Shown one piece after another: positions 14,891 to 22,040 of a DNA stretch of 25,449 nucleotides. Source of the DNA: a virus; IMG/VR virus record IMGVR_UViG_3300008107_000514, positions 1 to 25,449 of that record; one strand, 5' to 3'. The notes under the pieces are model-generated. The model saw only the letters and a program-made list of their open reading frames with translations. It had not been told where the DNA came from and did not search any database. A program made the position numbers and the translations under genes. Every line of letters begins with the position of its first letter. The first letter of the stretch is position 1.

Positions 14891-15647
14891 TCTTGTACCT
14901 CCAGATTTGGGCTGCGGAGCAGAACAGTTCAAACGCCTCGCGCATCTCAGCCGCTGAGTATTCAACGACCTCGATACGTCCGGGTTCCGTCGTGGAGATG
15001 TAGACATTGTAGCCTACGGAGTTCTCCTTGATGGGTCCACCATTGCACCAGTACGCTACGTGGTAGGCCGCGATTTGGGGAAGGTGGCCGAACTTCGGGG
15101 TGACGGGCTCGCCGGGCGTGGTCTTGGTGCTTTTGAAGTCCAAGATCCCGCACAGCGGACCCTTCGTCACCGCAAGGTCCGTGGTTCCGGCATAGCCGTA
15201 TTCGTGTGAAACAACGGTCACCTCGGAGTCTGCGATGATCAGATCCTCCGCATACACCTTTTCAATGGCGTCCATAGCCATCCCCAACTCAATGCCATCG
15301 TGAGGAGCAGGCTGTCCCTTGAGGTGTGCCTCGATGTTGGCGTGGATGCGGGTGCCCAGCTCGGCAGCGTCCGAAACCTCGTCTAATGCCTTGGAAAGGG
15401 CATTGGCGACGTATTCGTCCATCTGCTCATCTCCGATGGGAGGAGCGTTGAAGCAGTACTCTGCGACCTTCCCCATCTTCCAGCGGTTGAGAGCTGGATT
15501 GTCGATGACCGACAAGATGCCGGTGATGGACGGAAGGAGCTTCTGCTCCTTCGCGTCCCGAATCGTGGTGGCCCGGAATGGGTTCTTCGCCCCTTTCTTG
15601 GTGGGCTGCGTGTGTGCAGCCTGTCCCTCAACGGTGTACCAATGCAT
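14865..15647 (-). CDS. PD-(D/E)XK exonuclease, RecB/Cas4-like
   Basis: A 260-residue protein. Core motifs in order: GTRIH (98-102, the helix that precedes the core), E142 in the first strand, GTTDLA (154-159, with D157), ILDFKST (168-174, D170 and K172 of the D/E-x-K motif) and QIAAYHVAY (191-199, the Q-x-x-x-Y helix). Such enzymes are metal-dependent 5'-3' exonucleases and often pair with an annealing protein for phage recombination. The ERF gene just upstream in the same operon supports that pairing. Its ATG shares one base with the previous stop. Exonuclease polarity is inferred. Confidence 0.8.
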   Translation of the reverse strand: MHWYTVEGQAAHTQPTKKGAKNPFRATTIRDAKEQKLLPSITGILSVIDNPALNRWKMGKVAEYCFNAPPIGDEQMDEYVANALSKALDEVSDAAELGTRIHANIEAHLKGQPAPHDGIELGMAMDAIEKVYAEDLIIADSEVTVVSHEYGYAGTTDLAVTKGPLCGILDFKSTKTTPGEPVTPKFGHLPQIAAYHVAYWCNGGPIKENSVGYNVYISTTEPGRIEVVEYSAAEMREAFELFCSAAQIWRYKNAYDPRRA

Positions 15648-15868
15648 CAGAGTTCGTCCGAGGAGGACGGCTTAGAGTTGGTGGTGCGGGGCTCCGAGAT
15701 GGACAGGGAGAGGAACTTTCCTCCGGTCTTAGCCTCCTTCAGCCATCCAGCGAGGCGGTAGTCCTTGCCGTTCACGTTGAGCTTGCCGGTGTAGTCAGGC
15801 TTGTTGGAGCCCTCCTCCTTGTTGGTATCGCGGAAGAGAACGCCCTTGTTGGTATTGTCGTAGGTCAT
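15647..15868 (-). CDS. Conserved small replication-region protein
   Basis: A 73-residue protein, MTYDNTNKGVLFRDTN at its start, then PDYTGKLNVNGKDYRLAGWL and KTGGKFLSLSIS, ending in a Ser-rich acidic tail (SKPSSSDEL). This pattern (N-x-G-x-L-F, D-Y-x-G-x-x-N-V-x-G-x-x-Y, K-x-G-K-F-x-S-L-S) recurs in small phage proteins near SSB or recombination genes and recalls DUF736-type folds. The acidic tail resembles the tails of ssDNA-binding proteins. The role is unknown; single-stranded DNA binding is a guess. The leader CCACAACCAACAATAAT before ATG is A-rich with no Shine-Dalgarno sequence. Confidence 0.65.
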   Translation of the reverse strand: MTYDNTNKGVLFRDTNKEEGSNKPDYTGKLNVNGKDYRLAGWLKEAKTGGKFLSLSISEPRTTNSKPSSSDEL

Positions 15869-15898
15869 ATTATTGTTGGTTGTGGTTTGCTGACAGAA

Positions 15899-16345
15899 TC
15901 AGAAAGGATCGTCCTTCTGGACGGGCTTGGGAACGTAGTTCTTGACTACGGGATTAGCGGGACGAGCAGCCTCACCGTCGTCGTCTTCCTGCGTGATGCA
16001 GAGGAATGCGGCGAGGGCGTAGCGACGCAGATAGGTCGTGGCAGAGCCGACTCCCTGCGGGTCAGCCTTGGGCAGCGGGGAGCTGGCCGTGTCCTCGATC
16101 CATTGCCCGGACGTGTGCAGCAAACGGGTGGTCAGATGCACCCGGTCCCCGCCGTCTCCGAGCGTCTGGAGCACCACGATGCCAGCCTTGTTGAGCGGGC
16201 CTTTGGTGGCCTCAATCACCGAGCCTAAGCTGGCGTATGAGTTCTTGAAGTGCGGGTTCTTGGCGTCCTTCGACGCGTTCTCCACCTCGCGCTGAGCAGC
16301 CAGAAGGGCTGCGCTAATCAGGTCAATTTTTTCCGATGTTTTCAT
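15899..16345 (-). CDS. ERF-type single-strand annealing protein
   Basis: A 148-residue protein of the ERF superfamily: NPHFKNSYASLGSVIEA (30-46) and GVGSATTYLRRYALAAFLCI (98-117) are its two signature segments, followed by an acidic stretch (TQEDDDGE). ERF proteins anneal complementary single strands in phage recombination and genome circularisation. The downstream PD-(D/E)XK nuclease would provide the resection. The last residues are KDDPF, similar to the acidic tip of SSB proteins. The start ACACAAATG lies inside the end of the upstream gene. No truncation seen. Confidence 0.85.
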   Translation of the reverse strand: MKTSEKIDLISAALLAAQREVENASKDAKNPHFKNSYASLGSVIEATKGPLNKAGIVVLQTLGDGGDRVHLTTRLLHTSGQWIEDTASSPLPKADPQGVGSATTYLRRYALAAFLCITQEDDDGEAARPANPVVKNYVPKPVQKDDPF

Positions 16346-16520
16346 TTGTGTCGTCCATTATGTTGTTGGTCTCCTCAATCCAAAGCAGGGCCATTTCGAC
16401 AACTTCAGCCTGCTCTTGGCAGGTGGGTTCTTCAAAGCGGTTCAGGAAACCGCTGATCACCATCGCAGCTTTAGCGAGCTGCGTCTCGTAAGCGTCTCTG
16501 TCTGGTCTCATTTTTATCAT
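16323..16520 (-). CDS. Small hypothetical protein
   Basis: A 65-residue protein, acidic and helical, with RPDRDAYETQLAKAAMVISG and QEQAEVVEMALLWIEETNNI. It may start at 16520 (GACACAAAGATG) or at the next ATG, 16511. It overlaps the upstream 59-residue gene by 50 bases and the ERF start by 23. Role unknown. Confidence 0.55.
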   Translation of the reverse strand: MIKMRPDRDAYETQLAKAAMVISGFLNRFEEPTCQEQAEVVEMALLWIEETNNIMDDTNENIGKN

Positions 16521-16650
16521 CTTTGTGTCGCTGTTCTTGTGGTGGATTGTTCTGCGGAAGGGAAGCCTTTTCTTTGCCGAAAACTCTATCCCAGCCAGTA
16601 CGAAAGGCTTCCGAGTGATTATTCCGAGGTGAATCTCCTTTGCCGTTCAT
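16471..16650 (-). CDS. Small basic protein coupled to the helicase
   Basis: A 59-residue protein whose ATG overlaps the helicase stop (CGATGA). Segments: NNHSEAFRTGWDRVFGKEKA and a highly charged tail (QEQRHKDDKNETRQRRLRDA). The F-R-x-x-[WY]-D-R-[VI]-F-G-K pattern is common in short phage proteins of unknown function in replication operons. The gene contains a 10-bp inverted repeat (GGAAGCCTTT / AAAGGCTTCC). Without this gene the span would be an unexplained gap in a tightly packed operon. Confidence 0.65.
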   Translation of the reverse strand: MNGKGDSPRNNHSEAFRTGWDRVFGKEKASLPQNNPPQEQRHKDDKNETRQRRLRDAAR

Positions 16651-17981
16651 CGTGCGAGTTGCTGGAACTTGGTGGTGGGACGATTGAAGACCATTCGGAT
16701 GGAGGCGCAGCCGTTGTCCCGGCCTTTAGCTTGGACGATCTCCACCTCTAGGTTCTGGACAGTCTGATCGTTGAGGGTCTGCGTGCCGCCCTCGGAGTTC
16801 TCGGATGGCAGATGGATGAAGATCACCCGGTCTGCGTCCTGCTCGATGTTTCCCGATTCCCGGAGGTCTGAGAGGCGGGGAATGCGGTTCTCCCTCTCTA
16901 CCTCCCGGCTCACCTGAGCCAGCAGGATGACGGGGATGCCCATCGAGACGGCCAAATCTTTGAACGCCAAAGTCGTCTGTCCGATAGCAATGTCCCGCGT
17001 CTCTCCTTTGCCATGCGGCGGCACGTAGAGCTGGAGGTAGTCGATCACGACGGCTTTCACCTGCATAAAGGCTTTGCATGCTTCGATGCGGGCGGCGATC
17101 TGGGATGGATTGCGGTCGCTGTCGAAGATGTGCAGCTTCTTCGACAGGTTGGTCTCGATGTCCTTCAGGGCATTCTCGAAGGCTTTGATCTGGTGCTGCG
17201 AGGCTTGCCGGGATTCAATGGCTCGGACGGAGACGCCCGACATCATTCCAGCCAGTCCTTTACAGACCTTCTTGACCGGCATCTCACGCGAGAAGAGCAG
17301 CGTGTCGCCGTACTTGGTGGCGAAGTGGCGGCAGATGTCGCGGGCCATTGAGGACTTACCGACACCGGGACGAGCGGCGATGACGATCAGTTCCCCGCCA
17401 GTTGCGGCCCCTAGTTCCTTGGTCATATCCGGCCAAGGCCACGTCATTCCGGTCTGCTCGGCTTCCCCGGACAGGAGCTTGGCGAGATCCGCCATCACCT
17501 GACTCGCGGCATCCTTGAGGCTGACCTGCGTAGCCGTCTGATTGCGGATAGCCAAGACCTTGCTGATCTTGGCGACGAACTCATCGACCTGCGGCTTGCC
17601 CGCTAGGGCCATTTGCGTGGTCTCTGAGGCCACAACAGCCAGTTCCCGGGCCTGATACGCATCCCGAAGGGCATCTAGGCTGTAAGCGAACGCCAGAGGG
17701 GTAGGCGAGGCTCCTGAGATGTCTGCGAAGTTTTGCATCCCGCCCACCTTGCGGAGGTCGGGGTCAGACTTCTTGAGTTCCGCGCAAATGATGTGCGGCT
17801 CCAGTCCAATCCCCTTGATGTGAGCCTCGTTGACTTGTTTCCAGATCACTTTGGCGAATGCGTTGTAGAACCAAGCCTCCGTGACCTTGTAGTCCAGAGC
17901 TTTAAGGAGGGCCGATGGGCCTTCGTTCATCACGACCGAGAGGACAATCCTCTCAGCTTCTTCATTGTGCGGGAGTTTCAT
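16647..17981 (-). CDS. DnaB-type replicative DNA helicase
   Basis: A 444-residue RecA-fold helicase. Residues ~1-110 match the DnaB N-terminal domain (HNEEAERIVLSVVM at the start). The ATPase domain has Walker A ARPGVGKSS (203-211), SREMP (231-235), Walker B VVIDYLQL (311-318), LLAQVSREVE (353-362) and DLRESGNIEQDAD (372-384), all in the usual order. The enzyme would unwind DNA at the fork as a hexamer, 5'-3'. Length is normal for phage DnaB. No primase domain or separate loader was seen, so primase may come from elsewhere in the phage or from the host. The start follows AGAAAGATAAATG and overlaps the upstream gene by 20 bases. Confidence 0.9.
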   Translation of the reverse strand: MKLPHNEEAERIVLSVVMNEGPSALLKALDYKVTEAWFYNAFAKVIWKQVNEAHIKGIGLEPHIICAELKKSDPDLRKVGGMQNFADISGASPTPLAFAYSLDALRDAYQARELAVVASETTQMALAGKPQVDEFVAKISKVLAIRNQTATQVSLKDAASQVMADLAKLLSGEAEQTGMTWPWPDMTKELGAATGGELIVIAARPGVGKSSMARDICRHFATKYGDTLLFSREMPVKKVCKGLAGMMSGVSVRAIESRQASQHQIKAFENALKDIETNLSKKLHIFDSDRNPSQIAARIEACKAFMQVKAVVIDYLQLYVPPHGKGETRDIAIGQTTLAFKDLAVSMGIPVILLAQVSREVERENRIPRLSDLRESGNIEQDADRVIFIHLPSENSEGGTQTLNDQTVQNLEVEIVQAKGRDNGCASIRMVFNRPTTKFQQLAR

Positions 17982-18132
17982 TTATCTTTCTGCGGTTTAG
18001 GATGTGTTTGAACTCTTCGTTGGTCAGATAGTGGCGCTGGTAGCCCATCGTGGTGATGCGCTGGGCGATGTTCTTGGGGTCAACCTCCGGGAATGCGTCC
18101 TTCAATTGCTTGAGGGTCATCCCCGCACGCAT
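17962..18132 (-). CDS. Small helix-turn-helix-like protein
   Basis: A 56-residue protein if it starts at ATG 18132, just after the upstream stop (7 bases). The frame is open up to 18237, but that part lies under another gene. Sequence: MRAGMTLKQLKDAFPEVD, KNIAQRITTMGYQRHYLTNE and EFKHILNRRKINE. The helix-turn-helix-like arrangement (MTLKQLKDAFPEVDPKNIAQ) and a basic C-terminus suggest DNA binding, perhaps in helicase loading or regulation. It lies directly before the helicase. No close family recognised. Confidence 0.55.
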   Translation of the reverse strand: MRAGMTLKQLKDAFPEVDPKNIAQRITTMGYQRHYLTNEEFKHILNRRKINETPAQ

Positions 18133-18139
18133 AGCGTTC

Positions 18140-18343
18140 TCAAACCGTATCCGTAAGGATAGCGTCGAGCCGGGCGATTTGTTCCACGCTGAGGTGTTGG
18201 AAGACTGCGGGGTCGCGGATGAAGGCTGTGAGGTCATTGATCTGTGTTTCTAGTTTGGCGGCGAACTCGGCTTTAACTTTGGCCGGGCGTCCGCATTGCA
18301 GGACATCAAGTTGTGCTTTGTCTGTTAATGGCGTTGAATACAT
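18140..18343 (-). CDS. Hypothetical protein downstream of thyX
   Basis: A 67-residue protein from ATG 18343, inside the last 38 bases of thyX (alternative start at 18370). It reads MYSTPLTDKAQLDVLQCGRP, AKVKAEFAAKLETQINDL and FIRDPAVFQHLSVEQIARLD. Helical throughout. GRPAKVKAEF looks like a short basic DNA-contact or AT-hook-like start, but the rest is acidic. Role unknown. Confidence 0.55.
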   Translation of the reverse strand: MYSTPLTDKAQLDVLQCGRPAKVKAEFAAKLETQINDLTAFIRDPAVFQHLSVEQIARLDAILTDTV

Positions 18344-20009
18344 TAGGGAATTGTTTGCTGAAGATTTCACGGATTAGGCAGGCGAGTTCGCGGTGCTCCT
18401 TTTGCGTGTGCTCTGCGCATCTCTGGTCGAAGTAATGAATCCACGACCTGACGTTGCCGGTCACGTACATCCGAGTGCGTGTTGACAATGGCAACACCAT
18501 CCGGGCGGTCTCCTTGCTTACCCCTTTCGAGATGAGGTGCTTGTAGGTTTGGATTGCCGCACTTACGGCCTCCTGCGCCTGCCATTGTAGGTCGATGTCA
18601 TTGCAGGGGTCGCCGGAAGCCTGTCGGTTCTTCTGGTCCTGCCAGCGGAGCTCAATGTTCTCATAGTCGCTGTTTGTTGCGTAGCGTTGGCTGTTATGCG
18701 TCACGATTCCATTCCCAACATAGTTGTGGGAATGGTGATCGACTTCAATGTCATAGGTCATCTCCTCACCAATGTACTCGATGCTTTTAACTTTGCTCCA
18801 ATGAACTGTTAAGCGATTGCCGGTACTCTTCTCGCGCCACGACTTCGTGTGGCCGAGTATCTTGTGGTGAGCGCGATGACACGCAAAGCACAGTACTTCA
18901 ATATTTGAAGGCTCCATAGCCAAAGCCTTGTTTTCAAACACGGGTACTATGTGATGCAATTCAAGCTTATGACTTGAACCGCATCGCGCACACTTGTACT
19001 GAGCGCGCTTTAGAAATTCGGAGCGTAAAGCCGAACACCAATCTGCAATCCTTTGCCGTTCTTCTCGCTGCACACCTCCGCGCCACAAATTAGATTCTGG
19101 CCCGCGTTTTGCAGATGCGCGAATCTTTTCAATCGCCTCTAATGAATGAGGCTTGCCCTTGTATCGCTTGCCCTTGTTCCAAGTCGGACTGTACGAAGCA
19201 ACCTCTAGCTTAGAAAGCTGAAGTCCGTGCTTTGCCATCCATTTTCTGACGGTGTGATACGAAATCCCGGCTTCCTCTGCAATTCCGGGCAGACCGCGTT
19301 TTGAGGAAATTGCGCGCTGACGCGCTTCAATCATCCAGCTCTTGTCCTGATGAATAGGGATACCGTTGCAAGCGAATGCTGCGGCATCTCTCGCCCAAGT
19401 GACACGACCATCGTTTCTCTCTAAGCCTACGGCATCCTCTAAGCTTTTGAACCCAGCCGTTGTGAGAAACTTGTGCTCCTTCGTAGAGTCAATGGACCTA
19501 CCGTTCTCAAGCGTCACGCGGTAAAGTGGCTTAACTCCAGTCTCGAAGACCTCCTTTATCGCGGCGGTAGTGAATGTCCGCGTGGTCTCGTCGAAGACGC
19601 GAACGCACGTGGGCATTTTGCCTGCACGCGATTGCAACTTAAACAGGTGTTTGATGGTACGCTTGTAGGATGCACGCTTGCCTTTCCGTATCCCGTTATG
19701 AAGTTCCAACGTTATCTTGGTATTGCCGGAGACGCAAAATTCCTGAAACGTGAACGAGCGATGGCGAAGGATCTGCGCGGCAATAGCCCGTGACGTTTCT
19801 ACCTCAACGGTCATCGAGGCAGTCTCAAAGACCGACCAATGCCCGTGGCGGATGCAGTATGCAAGGAGACGCGGAGCTGTCTCCGTGTTGAGCTGGTTCG
19901 ACGGGTTGGATACCCGGGCGCAGTAGGCAATGAGGTCGTCTGCGGTGAGGATGCCTTGCTCGATGAGGTCGGCGCAGGGCTGGGTGATGCTGACTAGTTT
20001 TGCGTTCAC
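18306..20009 (-). CDS. thyX: Flavin-dependent thymidylate synthase ThyX, intein-containing precursor
   Basis: A 567-residue precursor. The ThyX part is residues 1-91 plus 440-567 (219 residues, normal length). Its signature R-H-R-x(7)-S is split: RHRSFTFQEF (82-91) ends before the intein, and SQRYA (440-444) follows it. Downstream, LPLSTRTRMYVTGNVRSWIH and HTQKEHRELA match the ThyX C-terminal motif (T-x-N-x-R-S...Q-x-E-x-R-x-x-A). ThyX makes dTMP from dUMP using FAD, NADPH and methylene-tetrahydrofolate, and supplies thymidylate for phage DNA synthesis. The ATG overlaps the upstream stop (ATGA). The precursor should be inactive until splicing, because the intein breaks the substrate-binding signature. 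Confidence 0.92.
   Translation of the reverse strand: MNAKLVSITQPCADLIEQGILTADDLIAYCARVSNPSNQLNTETAPRLLAYCIRHGHWSVFETASMTVEVETSRAIAAQILRHRSFTFQEFCVSGNTKITLELHNGIRKGKRASYKRTIKHLFKLQSRAGKMPTCVRVFDETTRTFTTAAIKEVFETGVKPLYRVTLENGRSIDSTKEHKFLTTAGFKSLEDAVGLERNDGRVTWARDAAAFACNGIPIHQDKSWMIEARQRAISSKRGLPGIAEEAGISYHTVRKWMAKHGLQLSKLEVASYSPTWNKGKRYKGKPHSLEAIEKIRASAKRGPESNLWRGGVQREERQRIADWCSALRSEFLKRAQYKCARCGSSHKLELHHIVPVFENKALAMEPSNIEVLCFACHRAHHKILGHTKSWREKSTGNRLTVHWSKVKSIEYIGEEMTYDIEVDHHSHNYVGNGIVTHNSQRYATNSDYENIELRWQDQKNRQASGDPCNDIDLQWQAQEAVSAAIQTYKHLISKGVSKETARMVLPLSTRTRMYVTGNVRSWIHYFDQRCAEHTQKEHRELACLIREIFSKQFPNVFNAINRQSTT
18693..19736 (-). mobile_element. Intein with HNH homing endonuclease in ThyX
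   Basis: 348 residues (92-439 of the precursor). Splice residues: Cys92 first, His438-Asn439 last and Ser440 as +1. N-terminal block CVSGNTKITLELHNG; the T-x-x-H motif is TKEH (176-179); C-terminal block YDIEVDHHSHNYVGNGIVTHN split as YDIEVDHHSHNYVGN and GIVTHN. Inserted in the middle are a helix-turn-helix (RGLPGIAEEAGISYHTVRKW, 238-257), a NUMOD-like DNA-contact segment (KPHSLEAIEKIRASAKRG, 286-303), and an HNH nuclease (C340, C343, HH352-353, N369, C374, C377-H378). The DNA looks lower in GC than the flanks. A complete element, probably still able to home. Confidence 0.9.
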
Positions 20010-20557
20010 GGCTGCTTCTTTCTAGCTGCGTCGATTGCGGAGCGGAACGTGGCTGCATTGGTAGCGTAGTTCTGGAAGTTAGACGCCACCCCAATCGTGA
20101 CGCTTAAGCCGTCTCCGGTACAGATGAGGTCTTTTGCTGCGCTCTCCAGCCAATCCAACCGCTCCTTATCCGCTCGCAGCGCGGGGTTCTCGCGCGCCAT
20201 CTTGCACACTTCCCGCACCAACGTATCGTCGCTGCGATCCTCGGCGTTCTCTCCCAGCACTACGTCTGCCATAGTGGCTAGATGCAGCCCCTGAAGCGCC
20301 TTTTCGCGCTCCAGCCTTTCCACCTTCGCCAGCAGAGCAGCCTCGCGCTCCGAGCCTTTGCCATTGAGGCGGGCCTGCTCCTCCAATTCCGTTAACAGAA
20401 CGGCATTCTGGTTCTCTGCCTCACACCCCCGACCTTCACAGGTGTCGCACAACCAGTCCGTGCGGGCGTTGTCCAATTGACGCTGGAGGTCGTCCACTTG
20501 AGCCTGCAACTTGTAGTAGGCGGTGATGGCGATCATATCGCCGTGCTCGTTGATCAA
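20006..20557 (-). CDS. Coiled-coil hypothetical protein with CxxC-like cluster
   Basis: A 183-residue protein. It may start at TTG 20557 (TTGA overlap with the upstream stop) or at ATG 20536. A coil (YKLQAQVDDLQRQLDNA) is followed by WLCDTCEGRGCE (C37, C40, C45, possible zinc or redox site), a longer coil (LTELEEQARLNGKGSERE) and a C-terminal region ending TFRSAIDAARKKQP, a pattern seen in Ea22-like and other phage accessory proteins (F-R-x-A-I-D-A-A). The stop overlaps the thyX ATG. Function unknown; protein-protein contact is likely. Confidence 0.6.
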   Translation of the reverse strand: MINEHGDMIAITAYYKLQAQVDDLQRQLDNARTDWLCDTCEGRGCEAENQNAVLLTELEEQARLNGKGSEREAALLAKVERLEREKALQGLHLATMADVVLGENAEDRSDDTLVREVCKMARENPALRADKERLDWLESAAKDLICTGDGLSVTIGVASNFQNYATNAATFRSAIDAARKKQP

Positions 20558-20745
20558 GACGCACCTCCGATCTGCTTCATCCAGAAAACCGCTCGGAGCG
20601 CATTCTGGCGCATCATCTGCCGGGAGCTTTGGCGGAAGATGTCCCGGCTCTCAAATTGAGCGTTCAGTCGGTGGGCCTCGGCACGTCCGAGGAAATAAGC
20701 GGCCATTGCCGCGTTGCCGAACATCGCTTGTCTTTTAGTCTTCAT
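20554..20745 (-). CDS. Small basic hypothetical protein
   Basis: A 63-residue protein, MKTKRQAMFGNAAMAAYFLG at its start, then RAEAHRLNAQFESRDIFRQS and MKQIGGAS at the end. It is helical and basic. The leader CAGAAACCAACACACAATG is A/C-rich and lacks a Shine-Dalgarno sequence. It overlaps the upstream gene end by 11 bases. No family recognised. Confidence 0.6.
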   Translation of the reverse strand: MKTKRQAMFGNAAMAAYFLGRAEAHRLNAQFESRDIFRQSSRQMMRQNALRAVFWMKQIGGAS

Positions 20746-21049
20746 TGTGTGTTGGTTTCTGTGTTTGGTTTCCTACGACGGGGCGAATCCCCGTCTGCAT
20801 CCACTCAAGGCACAGGAGATACCCGTGCGCGTCAATCAAATTGTCGTCCTTCGGCTTATGTGCCTGACGCCGAAGCTTTAAAGCGCACATCATCAGCGGA
20901 ACGTCCTCTGCGGTGATGGGGCTGGTGAGCCGGGTGTTGAGGAGTCCGGTCCACATCGCGGCGATGCCGCTGAAGTCCTGATCTGGGGTGCCGTAGCTCT
21001 CGTTTCTGTCCCCGGTGATCAGACGGATGGCTTCTTCTGCGTGATTCAT
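20735..21049 (-). CDS. DUF6378-like phage protein
   Basis: A 104-residue protein. Motifs: GDRNESYGTPDQDFSGIAAM (13-32), ITAEDVPLMMCALKLRRQAH (45-64) and KDDNLIDAHGYLLCL (67-81). This R-x-x-x-Y-G-x-x-x-x-x-F...I-x-x-x-D-V-x-x-M-M...K-x-x-R...D-N-x-[IV]-D-x-x-G-Y pattern is that of DUF6378, a frequent phage family. The helix and acidic-residue pattern recalls all-alpha nucleotide pyrophosphatases of the MazG group, so it may clear unwanted nucleotides, in keeping with ThyX in the same operon. The enzyme activity is inference. The start overlaps the upstream stop (ATGA). Confidence 0.7.
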   Translation of the reverse strand: MNHAEEAIRLITGDRNESYGTPDQDFSGIAAMWTGLLNTRLTSPITAEDVPLMMCALKLRRQAHKPKDDNLIDAHGYLLCLEWMQTGIRPVVGNQTQKPTHNED

Positions 21050-21459
21050 TCTTTTTCCTCCTTCTCAGCCTTCAGCCGTTCGTTCATCATTGCGTCGGCA
21101 AGGGTGTAGCAGATACGGGCGACCTCTTGCACAGACACGGGACTACCAAACCCTTTGGAGAGCGTCCCGTTGAGGGCCTGCGCCGCGAAGTAGTCGCGGA
21201 GAGCCCGATCATTGTTGAAACTCTTGATCATCGCAGGACTCTTCCCGGAGATCGGCTTTCCCGTCCACTCAATGCCGCGCTCTTGAGCGACCTGCTTGAT
21301 GGTGTTGATGGACCTTTGGCTAATCCCCCGGATTTGGAGGAGTAAGCGGTCATCCATCTGAGCCACCTTCTCTAGGGTTTCGTATCCAAGGGTGCAGAGG
21401 TTCTGAAGAGCCTCTTGCCTTACCCACTTGAGGTCTAAGGATTCGAGTGGAGTGCTCAT
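21046..21459 (-). CDS. RpoA C-terminal-domain-like protein fused to a phage domain
   Basis: A 137-residue protein in two parts. Residues ~8-63 (LDLKWVRQEALQNLCTLGYE, TLEKVAQMDDRLLLQIRGIS, QRSINTIKQVAQERGIEW) resemble the helix-hairpin-helix fold of the RNA polymerase alpha C-terminal domain (L-x-x-R-x-x-N-x-L...G-x-x-T-[IL]-x-x-L...LL-x-I-x-x-[FI]-x-x-x-S-[LI]-N-x-I-K). Residues ~84-128 (DRALRDYFAAQAL, then ARICYTLADAMMNER) match a C-terminal domain common in small phage proteins. The first domain could touch DNA or the host polymerase, and so redirect transcription. The start overlaps the stop of a tiny membrane protein gene (ATGA). Remote similarity by eye only. Confidence 0.6.
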   Translation of the reverse strand: MSTPLESLDLKWVRQEALQNLCTLGYETLEKVAQMDDRLLLQIRGISQRSINTIKQVAQERGIEWTGKPISGKSPAMIKSFNNDRALRDYFAAQALNGTLSKGFGSPVSVQEVARICYTLADAMMNERLKAEKEEKE

Positions 21460-21557
21460 TCAAAGTCCTCCCGGTCAGGGCCGTTCTCGCTTTGGATCAC
21501 GATTCCGACTACGACTCCAATTAGGAATCCGAGTCCGGTGCATATTAGTGTCATCAT
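21456..21557 (-). CDS. Tiny single-helix membrane protein
   Basis: A 33-residue protein starting at tandem ATGs (21557 and 21554) after an A-rich leader (CCCAAAACCAAAG). Residues ~4-21 (LICTGLGFLIGVVVGIVI) form one membrane helix with small residues, followed by an acidic tail (QSENGPDREDFE). Its stop overlaps the ATG of the next gene (ATGA), so the two are coupled. A hairpin (CGGCGC-TTTTT-GCGCCG on the plus strand, 21577-21593) lies just upstream. First gene of the replication operon. Role unknown. Confidence 0.6.
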   Translation of the reverse strand: MMTLICTGLGFLIGVVVGIVIQSENGPDREDFE

Positions 21558-21687
21558 CTTTGGTTTTGGGTTATTACGGCGCTTTTTGCGCCGGAAGGTT
21601 AAGAAATTGAATGTATGTTTTTTCCAATCCCCGCTAGGGCGAGGCGTAGACGAGCCCCGGCAGGAACATCAAGGGAGAACTTTTATG

Positions 21688-21709
21688 TACTACCCCTTTT
21701 TAGATACCG
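21688..21709. repeat. 22-bp direct repeat, copy 1
   Basis: TACTACCCCTTTTT followed by AGATACCG. It matches the copy at 21799-21820 at 19 of 22 positions; the three differences are together at positions 15-17 and 18 of the repeat region. Non-coding position upstream of the leftward operon suggests a protein-binding or promoter element. Confidence 0.6.
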
Positions 21710-21798
21710 GGGGCTTCCATAGGGAGTCGCCCTATGCTGTCTTTTTGCCGTTTGCTGATTCCTCCAAGAGCTAGCTCAGAGTTTCAGTTGGACATCCT

Positions 21799-21820
21799 TA
21801 CTACCCCTTTTTGAGTACCG
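21799..21820. repeat. 22-bp direct repeat, copy 2
   Basis: TACTACCCCTTTTT followed by GAGTACCG, 111 bases from copy 1 and in the same orientation. On the minus strand the core reads AAAAAGGGGTAGTA, upstream of the replication operon in its direction of transcription. Confidence 0.6.
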
Positions 21821-22040
21821 AGAACCCCCAGACCATACCGCTTGAAGCCCCCACAATCTACGTTATGGATTTCTCGTCCAACCTAGCAAAGCTGACTGTA
21901 TCGCCGTTTAAAGCGTCCGGGGCATTTATGGCATTACGTGGCCGGAACCCTACGCGGGCTTCTCGGATAGTCTGATGGTGTTCGGTGAGACCCTCGATAA
22001 GGTCGTCACAGGCTCTCCCTGTGCTCCATTCCATTAGACT

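Noticed and set aside
16416-16751. 111-residue plus-strand frame across the helicase end
   Set aside because: It is antisense to three well-supported minus-strand genes and lacks any start context.
21538-21774. 78-residue plus-strand frame
   Set aside because: It is opposite the tiny membrane protein start and covers a 22-bp repeat and hairpin; no start signal.
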